NCBI GenBank assembly: GCA_035476855.1
Contig: DATILC010000061.1
Location: 1-21,642, forward strand
DNA length: 21,642 nt
Source of the DNA: Solimonas_A sp035476855
GTDB taxonomy: Bacteria > Pseudomonadota > Gammaproteobacteria > Nevskiales > Nevskiaceae
Direction of reading: 5' to 3'
Part shown: positions 9,298-16,370 of the stretch, in pieces
How the letters are laid out: every line of letters begins with the position of its first letter
How positions within the stretch are numbered: the stretch's first letter is position 1
Notes under the pieces: generated by a model
The model's input: the letters and a program-made list of their open reading frames with translations, nothing else
Database searches by the model: none
Told to the model about the DNA's origin: nothing
Position numbers and translations under genes: made by a program

Positions 9298-9335
9298 CGC
9301 GGCATCCGTGAGTAGTCCTAGTACTTTGGTCGTAG
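9298..9335 (-). promoter_or_regulatory. Putative operator/promoter element of the adhesin (18-bp dyad within 38 bp shared element)
   Basis: On the minus strand the dyad reads CTACGACCAAAGTACTAG (9335–9318), imperfect arms around CAAA. It continues with CGGATGCCGCG at the downstream end. The whole 38 bp matches 12854–12817 at 29 of 38 positions with no gap. It lies 54 bp before the adhesin ATG. The binding protein is unknown; a dimeric activator or repressor is inferred from the dyad. Confidence 0.55.
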
Positions 9336-9438
9336 GCCTTGAACAGAGCAGCGCAATGCCGGGCCGGAACGCGGACGCGACGAAGGCGCCGAGCTTTTTG
9401 CCGGATGATCGAGGTAGCGATGGGAACCTCTGAAGAAT

Positions 9439-9490
9439 CCGTTCGTGCTGCCAGAAGTAGGCGCCTCCAGGCGAGCCTGTCGAAGCACGG
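9439..9490 (+). repeat. REP-like palindrome, copy A, split by 22 bp
   Basis: CCGTTCGTGCTG (9439–9450) and GAGCCTGTCGAAGCACGG (9473–9490) are the two halves of a palindromic repeat whose stem is CGTGCT/AGCACG. The halves are separated by 22 bp (9451–9472) that copy B lacks. Such TTCG...GAGCxTGTCGAA repeats are, to my knowledge, common dispersed extragenic elements in GC-rich proteobacteria. Confidence 0.55.
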
Positions 9491-9517
9491 GCGGATTTTT
9501 CCATCCTCAGTCGACGG

Positions 9518-9558
9518 GTTGCCGCCCACCCTTCGACAAGCTCAGGGCGAACGGCAAC
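9518..9558 (-). repeat. REP-like palindrome, copy B, within a longer hairpin
   Basis: The core at 9529–9554 is, on the minus strand, CCGTTCGCCCTGAGC followed by TTGTCGAAGGG; its stem CGCCCT/AGGGTG replaces the CGTGCT/AGCACG of copy A. It is flanked by perfect 7-bp arms GTTGCCG (9518–9524) and CGGCAAC (9552–9558). It sits 24 bp after the glycosyltransferase stop, so the transcript could end or be protected here; there is no T-tract for a classical intrinsic terminator. Confidence 0.55.
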
Positions 9559-9582
9559 TCTTCTGCGCTTCGGTGGCCATCC

Positions 9583-10776
9583 CTAGGCCGCCAGCTTGTC
9601 CATCCAGCCGTCAACCCACTGCGGCAAGATGTTTTGCCGGTCACGCCCGGCGTAGCGCGCGGCAAATTGCCGGGCCGCGTCATGCAGGGTGGAATCGTCC
9701 AGCAGCCGTTGCAGGGCCGGGCCGAAGTTCTCGGGGTGGTTGGGTGCCAGAGCCAGTCCGGCACCGATCGCCTCGACGCGCTCGGCCACCAGGCGCTGTT
9801 CGGTATGGAAGTGCTGGACCAGGCAAGGCTTGCCTGCGAGCAGCGCCTCGGCTACCGCGCCATGCGAGCCGGAGCCGACAAAGGCATCGCAGGTTTCCAG
9901 GGCCTGCCGCAGCCAGATGTTGCGGTCCGTTATACGCATGCCAGGGCGCTCGTAGCGGGCGACCATTTCCAGCGGCAGGTCCGCCAGCCGCACGAGAACT
10001 TGCGCGCGGGTGGCCTGCAGCGCTGCGAGCAGCGCTTCCAGGCCGTCACCGGCGCGCAGGTAGGCAAACAGGCGCGGCTCGCGGGACTCGCCCCATTCCG
10101 CGGCAAGGCCGGAGGAGAAGTCCGGCAGGCCCAGCCATTGGACCTCGCGGCCGGGGCCGTAGTGATCGAGCTCGGCATAGCTCTTCAAGCCCAGCTCCAC
10201 GCCCGTGAACAGGGATTGCAGGTCTGGCAGCGGCTCGGCGCCGAGTTCGGCCAGCGCGCCATTGGCCACTGCGAGCACGCGAGTCTCGTTGTCGCGCAGG
10301 CGTTGCTCACGTGCGGGCACGCCGGGGTAGGCCGGAAAGGGGCCTTGCGGCGGCGGCAGGCAGAAGCCGGTACCCACCGCAGCGGCCGGCAAGCCCAGCA
10401 CGCGTGCGGCGAGCAGCGCGGTCGGCGCGTGATCGACCAGCAGGGCCCGGGCGCCGCTGAGCTGCAGCAGCGAGCACCAGGCGCGCAGGCGACCCGTGAG
10501 GGCGATCACGCCGTGCCAGCCGCAGTTGTGCAGCAGGCTGGCGTAGCTGGCCTGCACGCGCACGGACTGTATGCCGGCGCTGCCGGTGGGTGCCGGCAGG
10601 ATCGCCGCATGGCGGTGCAGGCCCAGCGCCTGTGCGGTCTCGGGCTGGTGCGTTGCCAGCAGGCAGGGCTGGCCGCGTCCAGCGAGGTGCGCAGCGATTG
10701 CGCCGATCGGCGCGAGGTGGCCCTGGCCGTTACCCAGTTCGGTGGCGAGCAGGATCGGCGCGGGGCCCCGGTTCAT
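9583..10776 (-). CDS. GT-B fold glycosyltransferase (GT1/UGT-like)
   Basis: A 397-residue protein. The N-terminal half has the Rossmann start ILLATELGNGQGHLAPI (residues 8–24; GxGH acceptor-side loop typical of MGT/UGT enzymes). The C-terminal half has the donor-binding pattern CDAFVGSGSHG, AVAEALLAGKPCLV and HTEQ (296–327), where UGTs carry HGGxGT and a D/E-Q pair; here the first His is replaced (VGSGSHG). Predicted to move a nucleotide-activated sugar onto an unknown acceptor in the cytoplasm. I chose the ATG at 10776 because it overlaps the upstream stop as ATGA; a longer frame to 10899 lies inside the GNAT gene. Last gene of a three-gene coupled operon. Acceptor and sugar cannot be told. 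Confidence 0.88.
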   Translation of the reverse strand: MNRGPAPILLATELGNGQGHLAPIGAIAAHLAGRGQPCLLATHQPETAQALGLHRHAAILPAPTGSAGIQSVRVQASYASLLHNCGWHGVIALTGRLRAWCSLLQLSGARALLVDHAPTALLAARVLGLPAAAVGTGFCLPPPQGPFPAYPGVPAREQRLRDNETRVLAVANGALAELGAEPLPDLQSLFTGVELGLKSYAELDHYGPGREVQWLGLPDFSSGLAAEWGESREPRLFAYLRAGDGLEALLAALQATRAQVLVRLADLPLEMVARYERPGMRITDRNIWLRQALETCDAFVGSGSHGAVAEALLAGKPCLVQHFHTEQRLVAERVEAIGAGLALAPNHPENFGPALQRLLDDSTLHDAARQFAARYAGRDRQNILPQWVDGWMDKLAA

Positions 10777-11786
10777 GCGGCCGCCGCGACAGCCCAGGGT
10801 CGTACACGCTCCAGCTCGCGGGACTGGTGCCCGGCAATACGCCGCGCGAGTGGATTGAGCAGCACCAGCGCGGTGGGCTCGATGGCTTGCGCCAGCCACT
10901 GCAGGCGCAGGCCCGGACCATCGTGGAAGGGCTCGGCCGTCACCGTGGAGAAGAAGAAGCCCTTCGCTTCTGCCAGCTCGCAGAGCGCGCTGGCGCCCGG
11001 CTGTGCCAGTGGCAGTTCCAGGTGCGCGCAGGCAACGCGGGGATCGGCCTGGATGCGCGCGATGGCGGCCAGCAGCCTTGCGGTGCTGTCGCTGCCAATG
11101 CGCGGCATGGCGAGGACCCAGGAGCGGAGTCCCTCTTCGTGCTTCGCATCGAGGATGCCGGTTCCTCGAGCCGGGCTATCGGCCGCGAAGCTCACCGGAC
11201 AGTTCAGCCGCTCGAAGATCTCGGCCGCGAGGGCACGGTGCCGCGTGGGGAGTCGGCAGACCGTCGGCATGGCATCGGGCGGCAGCGGTCTGGCGTAACG
11301 GACAAAACTCTGGCGCTCGCCGTTGGGCCCGGGCCACAGGCCCAGCGCGATGCCACAGGGCACGAGTTGCGCGTTCTCGGTAAAGCGCTGGGAGACGCAG
11401 GCAGCGTCCGGCGAGTCCGCGACCGGGGCGAGGACTTCTCCCCAGAGGCCGCGCCTGCCGTTGTCGCGTGCCCAGTCGGCCAGCAGGGCGCGCAGGTCGT
11501 CGGCGACACGCTGGCGACGCTGCGACGGCAGCACCATCATCACGCCGAGTTCGCCGCTGCGGCCGTAGGGCGAAGGCTCCAGTGCCGCCAGGCCGGCGAC
11601 CTCGCCGGTGGACGGCAGCAGCGCCAGCGCGAAGACGAGACGGGTGTCGGCGATCGCCTGCGCGAGTTCGGCCGGTGCGTAGAGCAGCCGGATCGGGTAC
11701 TGCTCGCCGCGCACGGTGCGCACGCAGGCGGTGATCGCCGCGGCGTCCTGCGGAAGAGCCAGCCGGAGCTGTAGCGCGTCCGTCAC
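10773..11786 (-). CDS. GNAT-family acyltransferase, probably two tandem GNAT-like domains
   Basis: A 337-residue protein if read from GTG at 11786, which overlaps the upstream TGA as GTGA and has GGAG about 7 bases before it; a longer frame to 11840 would run inside the neighbour. The N-terminal part (LQLRLALPQDAAAI, then VAGLAALEPSPYG, ELGVMMVLPSQRRQRVADDL) follows GNAT strand order, but the acetyl-CoA loop QRRQRVA lacks the usual glycine. The C-terminal part (CAHLELPLAQPGA, LAEAKGFFFSTV, LRLQWL) looks like the end of a second GNAT fold. Predicted to transfer an acyl group from a CoA donor; the substrate is unknown. It ends in an ATGA overlap with the glycosyltransferase gene. Confidence 0.78.
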   Translation of the reverse strand: MTDALQLRLALPQDAAAITACVRTVRGEQYPIRLLYAPAELAQAIADTRLVFALALLPSTGEVAGLAALEPSPYGRSGELGVMMVLPSQRRQRVADDLRALLADWARDNGRRGLWGEVLAPVADSPDAACVSQRFTENAQLVPCGIALGLWPGPNGERQSFVRYARPLPPDAMPTVCRLPTRHRALAAEIFERLNCPVSFAADSPARGTGILDAKHEEGLRSWVLAMPRIGSDSTARLLAAIARIQADPRVACAHLELPLAQPGASALCELAEAKGFFFSTVTAEPFHDGPGLRLQWLAQAIEPTALVLLNPLARRIAGHQSRELERVRPWAVAAAA

Positions 11787-12742
11787 GACCGGCTCCGGCG
11801 CCCGCCCTTGGCGACCAGCGCCTGGGCAAGATCGGACCAACGAGCGTCAGTGGACTCTTCTCCGTCGCTGTCGATGGACTGCATGGCTGCGAGATAGCGC
11901 TCGGCGAAGGCCTGGTGGAAATGGCGCAGGCCCTCCGGGTACGCCTGCGGCGCGCGCATGACCTGCGGGTTGGTGTTGATCTCCCAGACCTGGATGCGGC
12001 CTTCCCGGTCCAGCGCGTAGTCGATGCGGCCGTAGTCGATCTGTGCGCGTGCGAACAGGCTGCGCAGCTCGGACTCGTGCGGATTGTTCCGGCAGTAGTC
12101 GCCGGCCTCGGCGCGCTGCGCCGGTGCCAGCAGATCCATGTCCTTCAGCATCCACTGGCGGCTGAACAGTACATGCCGCGGAACGATGTGCTCGCCGATG
12201 CGGAAAGCCGAGTACTTGCGGTAGATGCCGTCCGCGTCGGCGGTGTCGCACATCTCCACGACCAGCAGGTCGGACAGTGCGTGCCCGGCGAGCACCAGCT
12301 GCAGCTGCGCCTCGCGCAGCGATTGCAGGTCGTGCAGCAGCGGGCTCTGCGCGCCGCTGTGCTCCTTTTCCTCCCGCAGGAAGACGGGGTAGCGCCAGGG
12401 TTCGCCGGCGGTGTCGGCGCGGAAGGCGCGGAAGCGGTTGCTGCCGTCCGCGTGCAGGGCATCGAGCAGTTCCAGCCGGCGCAGGCTGCGCTCCGGATGG
12501 TTGAGCATCCGGCAACCGTTGGCCTGCAGCCCCTTCCAGACCTTGCCGAGGACCTTGCGCGGCAGGGCGTCGAGCCGCTCCAGGTCGGAAAAGATGTAGC
12601 TGCCCTGCGGCATGACCGGCATGCGCGTCAGCAGCTCGTAGGGCATGACCACCATGCGCTTGCGCAGAGCGGCCCCCCAGTCGCCACGCAGGTGCTCGCT
12701 GACGGTGTAGGCGTGGGGTGCAGTGACCAGATACCAGATCAT
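11783..12742 (-). CDS. ATP-grasp family protein, substrate unknown
   Basis: A 319-residue protein from ATG at 12742, preceded by AGGAG at 6 bases. An upstream frame extends to 12868 but would run through the shared regulatory element, so the shorter start is preferred. ATP-grasp features: NHPERSLRRLELLDAL (81–96) like the N-terminal substrate/ATP region, RYPVFLREEKE (117–127) with the ATP-contacting lysine strand, and DYGRIDYALD then VWEINTNPQ (237–260), the acidic metal-binding segment with D241, E254 and N256. The family joins a carboxylate to an amine or thiol through an acyl phosphate. No closer family is recognised. First gene of the operon with the GNAT and glycosyltransferase genes. 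Confidence 0.85.
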   Translation of the reverse strand: MIWYLVTAPHAYTVSEHLRGDWGAALRKRMVVMPYELLTRMPVMPQGSYIFSDLERLDALPRKVLGKVWKGLQANGCRMLNHPERSLRRLELLDALHADGSNRFRAFRADTAGEPWRYPVFLREEKEHSGAQSPLLHDLQSLREAQLQLVLAGHALSDLLVVEMCDTADADGIYRKYSAFRIGEHIVPRHVLFSRQWMLKDMDLLAPAQRAEAGDYCRNNPHESELRSLFARAQIDYGRIDYALDREGRIQVWEINTNPQVMRAPQAYPEGLRHFHQAFAERYLAAMQSIDSDGEESTDARWSDLAQALVAKGGRRSRS

Positions 12743-12816
12743 GGGCGGCTCCTGAGGGCGATCGCGGAAGTCCCGCATTGATTGCGTGACCACCATGTTC
12801 CGCCCACGCGGAGCCG

Positions 12817-12854
12817 CGCGGTATCCGAGATTGGGACTACGACTTTGGTCGCAG
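12817..12854 (-). promoter_or_regulatory. Putative operator/promoter element of the ATP-grasp operon
   Basis: On the minus strand CTGCGACCAAAGTCGTAG (12854–12837) is an 18-bp dyad with 6 of 7 arm positions paired around CAAA, continuing to CGGATACCGCG. It is the partner of the element before the adhesin gene, same length and order, 74 bp before the ATG at 12742. Likely the binding site of a shared transcription factor. Confidence 0.55.
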
Positions 12855-12898
12855 GGAGCGGCTTCCATACCCCGCCGCGACAGCGCCGCAACCGCGGA

Positions 12899-14194
12899 TC
12901 AGATCGCCAGCTGCAGGCGCATCTGGTAGATCGTCGGCTCCTTGCCGGGGAACGGCCCGCCGTCCACCTCCAGGACCTTGATCGCGTTGAAGCTCACCCG
13001 GACAAAGGGGTTCAGGTACCAGTTCAGTGCCAGCGCCGCATTGTCCTCCTGGCCGCCATCGACCGCCCGGTCCTCGAGGTCTACCGTGCTGTAGCGCGCC
13101 GCCAGTTCTAAAGCACCCCAGCCGCCGTCCTTCGCGAAGTTCGCCGCCGGACGCACTCCCTCGAAGATGCCCTTGTCGATCTTGTAGCGGCGTCCTTCGC
13201 CGCTCAGCGTCCAGGCCAGCTGCGCATAGCCGCCGGAGAAATCCAGACCGGCACCGAGCTTGCGGTCGAGTTGCACGTGGGTGTACTCGGCCTGGGCCGA
13301 GAACGGCCCCTGCTGCCAGGCCAGTTCCAGTCCGCCCACCGAAACGAGGTCCAACGCGCCGATTGCGGCACTGGTCAGGCTGAGCAGACGCTGGGTGTTC
13401 GGCACCTGATTGGATTCGGGCTTGAAGGCGAAGATCGCCGTGGGACCGGGAATGTTCTGCGTCGGATTGCGTACCTGTACCGCAGCGCCGACATGCAGCA
13501 CGCGGTTCTCGGCCAGCATCGGCGCCCAGCTGACGCGACCGACACCGCCGTAGCTTTCATCGCCCGCCTGCGTGCTGCCGACCGGCTCGCCGAAGACGCC
13601 CAGCGCCGCCGACCAGTTGCTGCCCGAACTGCTGACCATCAGGCCTGGTGCACGCGAGGGCACGAAGCCCCAGGACAAGGCGCGCTCCATGAAGGCCACG
13701 CTCTTGTCGGCTGCCAGGGCATCCATGCCGAACGGGACCTTGAAGTTGCCGGCCGTGATCACCAGCGGCTTGTAGCCGTTGTAGGCGACATAGGCGTCGG
13801 TGACGCCGGTCGTGCCGGCGAACTCGTACTCGGCGCGGTAGCTCCAGTCCTTCAGGAACGTGCCACCCACCGACAGGCGCGAGCGGCGCATCTCGCTGCC
13901 GTCCGGCAGGTCATAGCCCGTCTCGTCCTGGTAGGCCGCGAAGTCGAGCTGCTGCAGCGTGCCGACCTGCGCGCTGGCTGCGCCGTCACCGGACACGACC
14001 CTGAAGCCGTCGTCGGTGCTGACGCTGGGCGTCGCCTTGCGCGCGGCCTTCAGCTTCTCGTACTCCTCCATCGTGATCACACCCTTCTGCGCCAGCGTCT
14101 CCAGCAGTTCGTCGGCGGCGGTCGCCGACTGCGCGGCGAGCAACATGGGAAGGGCGCACAGCGCGGCGCGGCCGGCCGGGATGCGGTAGGTCAT
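12899..14194 (-). CDS. OprO/OprP-type outer-membrane porin, possibly molybdate-responsive
   Basis: A 431-residue precursor with signal peptide 1–26 (cleavage after QSATA), a short helical segment ELLETLAQKGVITMEEYEKLK (29–49), and then a beta-barrel with alternating hydrophobic strands, including RRSRLSVGGTFLKDWSYRAEYEF (about 103–125) and VITAGNFKVPFGMD, the hallmarks of the phosphate-selective porin O/P family. It ends in YQMRLQLAI, a barrel-type last strand without the usual terminal Phe. An AGGGAG ribosome site precedes the ATG. The gene diverges from modA with a ModE-like operator in the 93-bp gap, so I infer molybdate-dependent control and perhaps oxyanion passage; family members are known for phosphate or polyphosphate. 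Confidence 0.85.
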   Translation of the reverse strand: MTYRIPAGRAALCALPMLLAAQSATAADELLETLAQKGVITMEEYEKLKAARKATPSVSTDDGFRVVSGDGAASAQVGTLQQLDFAAYQDETGYDLPDGSEMRRSRLSVGGTFLKDWSYRAEYEFAGTTGVTDAYVAYNGYKPLVITAGNFKVPFGMDALAADKSVAFMERALSWGFVPSRAPGLMVSSSGSNWSAALGVFGEPVGSTQAGDESYGGVGRVSWAPMLAENRVLHVGAAVQVRNPTQNIPGPTAIFAFKPESNQVPNTQRLLSLTSAAIGALDLVSVGGLELAWQQGPFSAQAEYTHVQLDRKLGAGLDFSGGYAQLAWTLSGEGRRYKIDKGIFEGVRPAANFAKDGGWGALELAARYSTVDLEDRAVDGGQEDNAALALNWYLNPFVRVSFNAIKVLEVDGGPFPGKEPTIYQMRLQLAI

Positions 14195-14234
14195 GGCGAA
14201 GAAACTCCCTGGGGTTTTGATTGACAGCCTGCGG

Positions 14235-14260
14235 CGTTATATACAACGCTATACATCGAT
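14235..14260. promoter_or_regulatory. ModE-like operator between the porin gene and modA
   Basis: CGTTATATA (14235–14243), a 6-bp spacer, then TATACATCGAT (14250–14260) agrees closely with the ModE palindrome (CGxTATATA, N6, TATATAxCG). AT-rich hexamers TATATA and TATACA that could act as -10 boxes fall inside it, so binding would block transcription. A perfect TTGACA stands at 14221–14226 but its spacing to these hexamers is not standard. Confidence 0.75.
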
Positions 14261-14287
14261 GCTCTCACAGGCCACCGGTCCTTTGCC

Positions 14288-15046
14288 ATGCGCCCCAAGG
14301 CCAGACTGCTTTCGCTGTTCCTGCTGCTGTGTTCATTCGCCGCCGTCGCCGAGCCGGCGCGGGTCTATGCGGCCGCCAGCCTGACCAATGCCGTCACCGA
14401 CATCGGAGCCGCCTGGCAGAAGGCCGGGCACGAGAAGCCATTGCTGGTGTTCGGCGCTTCCTCGGCGCTGGCCAAGCAGGTGGAAGCCGGCGCGCCAGCC
14501 GACCTGTTCATATCGGCCGATCTGTCATGGATGGACTATGTCGAGCAGCGCGGCCGCATCGTCACCGGCAGCCGCAGCTCGCTGCTGGGCAACACGCTGG
14601 TGCTGATCGCGCCGAAGGGCCGCGCGATCGCAGTGAAGACCGAGCCGGGTTTCGATCTCGCCGGCGCCTTCAAGGGCAAGCTCTGCACCGGTGAGCCGGG
14701 CGTCGTGCCGGTGGGCACCTATGCCCGACAGGCGCTGGAATCGCTGGGCTGGTGGAATGCGCTGTCGAGCCGCATGGTCGGCACTGACGATGTACGCACC
14801 GCGCTGGCCTTCGTCGAGCGCGGCGAGTGCCCGCTGGGCATCGTCTACGCCACCGATGCCGCGATCAGCACGAAGGTGGAGATCGTTGAGCGCTTTCCCG
14901 AAGGCAGCCACAAGCCGATCGTCTACCCGGTGGCACTGGTGAAGGGCGCGCGTGCCGAGGGCAGCGAATTCCTGCTGTATGTGCGCCACTCGCCGGAGGC
15001 CGCGGCGATCTTCCGCAAGTACGGCTTCGACCTGTTGAAACCCTGA
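14288..15046 (+). CDS. modA: Molybdate ABC transporter substrate-binding protein ModA
   Basis: A 252-residue protein with a signal peptide (MRPKARLLSLFLLLCSFAAVA, cut about residue 21) and the type 2 periplasmic binding fold of ModA: RVYAAASLTNAVTDIGAAW at the start of the mature protein, FGASSALAKQVEAGAPADLFISAD (oxyanion-binding serines), LLGNTLVLIAP, and GECPLGIVYATDA near the hinge. It binds molybdate or tungstate in the periplasm and delivers it to ModBC. First gene of modABC, 27 bp after the ModE-like operator. There is no clear Shine–Dalgarno sequence before the ATG. Confidence 0.96.
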   Translation: MRPKARLLSLFLLLCSFAAVAEPARVYAAASLTNAVTDIGAAWQKAGHEKPLLVFGASSALAKQVEAGAPADLFISADLSWMDYVEQRGRIVTGSRSSLLGNTLVLIAPKGRAIAVKTEPGFDLAGAFKGKLCTGEPGVVPVGTYARQALESLGWWNALSSRMVGTDDVRTALAFVERGECPLGIVYATDAAISTKVEIVERFPEGSHKPIVYPVALVKGARAEGSEFLLYVRHSPEAAAIFRKYGFDLLKP

Positions 15047-15751
15047 GTGTTCTCCCCCGACGAACTGCTTGCCCTGTGGCTGTCCGCGAAGGTCGCGTTC
15101 TGGGCCACCCTGCTGTGCCTCCCCCCGGGACTGCTGATCAGCTGGTGGCTGGCCCGGCGTGACTCGCGCGCCAAGCCTCTGGTCGAGGTACTGGTGCAGT
15201 TGCCGATGGTGCTGCCTCCGGTCGTGCCCGGTTACCTGCTGCTGATGATGCTCGGCACCCAGGGCCTGATCGGCCGGCCGCTGCAGGAACACTTCGGTAT
15301 CGTCATCGCCTTCACCTGGAAAGGCGCGGTGCTGGCGTCTGCCGTGATGGCCTTCCCGCTGATGGTGCAACCACTGCGGCTGGCGTTCTCGATGATCGAC
15401 CGACGCCTGGAGCAGGCGGCGACCACGCTGGGCTCGCCGCCGTGGAAGGTATTTCTCACCGTGACATTGCCGCTGGCCCTGCCCGGCCTTATTGCCGGCC
15501 TCGTCCTGTGCTTCAGCCGCAGCCTCGGCGAGTTCGGTGCGACGATGGCTTTCGTCGGCAGCATTCCCGGCGAGACGCGCACCGTGCCGCTGGCGATCTA
15601 TGGCTACACCCATGTCCCCGGCGGCGAAACTGCGGCGCAACGTCTGGTGATCCTGTCGATCCTGCTGGCTTCGGCGGCATTGTTTGCCGCGCACCTGATC
15701 AGCCGGCGCACTGAGCGCCTGCTGGGCTATCGCCCCCATGCTGAGCATTGA
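15047..15751 (+). CDS. modB: Molybdate ABC transporter permease ModB
   Basis: A 234-residue inner-membrane protein with about five hydrophobic helices (near 12–35, 52–72, 88–112, 137–157 and 199–217). The EAA loop that docks on the ATPase is clear: LEQAATTLGSPPWKVFLTVTLP (121–142), followed by GLVLCFSRSLGEFGATMAF, typical of ModB/CysT permeases. The likely start is GTG at 15047, immediately after the modA TGA, which implies translational coupling. It overlaps modC by 14 bp. Together with ModC it forms the molybdate channel. Confidence 0.95.
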   Translation: MFSPDELLALWLSAKVAFWATLLCLPPGLLISWWLARRDSRAKPLVEVLVQLPMVLPPVVPGYLLLMMLGTQGLIGRPLQEHFGIVIAFTWKGAVLASAVMAFPLMVQPLRLAFSMIDRRLEQAATTLGSPPWKVFLTVTLPLALPGLIAGLVLCFSRSLGEFGATMAFVGSIPGETRTVPLAIYGYTHVPGGETAAQRLVILSILLASAALFAAHLISRRTERLLGYRPHAEH

Positions 15752-16370
15752 CCTCGATTTCCGCCGCGGCGGATTCCGGCTGCAGGCGAAAGCCGAGGTC
15801 GACGGCGGCGTCACCGGTATCTGCGGCCCTTCCGGCTCGGGCAAGAGCACGCTGCTGGCGCTGATCGCCGGACTGCTCAAACCGCAAAGGGGAACGATCC
15901 GCTTCGACGGCGAGACGCTGTGCGCACCGGGGAATTTCGTCCCGCCCTGGCAGCGGCATTTCGGACTGGTGTTCCAGGATGGCCAGCTGTTCCCGCATCT
16001 GGATGTGACTGCGAACCTGCTCTACGGCCACCGCAATCTCGCGCCGGCGGCGCGGCGCTTCGAATTGCCAAGCGTGCTGGAACTGCTGGAGATCGGCCCG
16101 CTGCTGAAGCGACGGCCTGCGCAGCTGTCGGGAGGCGAGCGTCAGCGCGTCGCGCTGGGCCGCGCCCTGCTCTACTCGCCGCGCCTGCTGCTGCTGGACG
16201 AGCCGCTGTCCTCGCTGGACGACCGGCTCAAGGACCAGATCCTGCCGTTCCTGCGGCGCGTCAAACAGGAAACGCGGCTGCCGATGCTGTATGTCAGCCA
16301 CGCGGTGCGCGAGATCGAATACCTGGCCGATCGCGTGCTCGCGATCGACGGCGGCCAGTTGAGCGCGTAG
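15738..16370 (+). CDS. modC: Molybdate ABC transporter ATPase ModC, short form without Mop domain
   Basis: A 210-residue ABC ATPase: Walker A GPSGSGKST (30–38), Q-loop Q80, signature LSGGERQR (130–137), Walker B LLLLDEP (150–156), D-loop SSLDD, and switch His188. The ATG lies inside modB. Typical ModC proteins are about 350 residues because a C-terminal Mop/TOBE domain binds molybdate and can inhibit transport; here the protein stops right after the catalytic core (VLAIDGGQLSA), so that regulatory domain is absent. No continuation of the domain is visible in the following 180 bp. Powers uptake through ModB. Confidence 0.94.
   Translation: MLSIDLDFRRGGFRLQAKAEVDGGVTGICGPSGSGKSTLLALIAGLLKPQRGTIRFDGETLCAPGNFVPPWQRHFGLVFQDGQLFPHLDVTANLLYGHRNLAPAARRFELPSVLELLEIGPLLKRRPAQLSGGERQRVALGRALLYSPRLLLLDEPLSSLDDRLKDQILPFLRRVKQETRLPMLYVSHAVREIEYLADRVLAIDGGQLSA

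Larger units (their letters stand above)
9244..9582. other. 339-bp intergenic region between the glycosyltransferase gene and the adhesin
   Basis: Read toward the adhesin it holds a REP-like hairpin just after the glycosyltransferase stop, a second split REP-like copy, a dyad element shared with the upstream operon, and the AGGGGGT ribosome site (about 9247–9253) in front of the adhesin ATG. No convincing -35/-10 pair is visible; TTCAAG with TAGGAC 17 bp further on (minus strand) overlaps the dyad but is weak. I see no gene in it. Confidence 0.75.

Noticed and set aside
10777..10899. N-terminal extension of the glycosyltransferase
   Set aside because: It lies wholly within the GNAT gene; the ATGA overlap at 10773–10776 gives a normal start directly before the Rossmann strand.
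9445..11298. 617-codon plus-strand frame across the glycosyltransferase and GNAT genes
   Set aside because: Antisense shadow of two genes with clear domain motifs; its own translation shows no domain.
12743..12868. N-terminal extension of the ATP-grasp protein
   Set aside because: The extension covers the shared dyad and has no family-like sequence, whereas ATG 12742 has AGGAG at 6 bases.
14525..15880. 451-codon minus-strand frame opposite modA and modB
   Set aside because: Shadow of the mod genes; no domain and no ribosome site.
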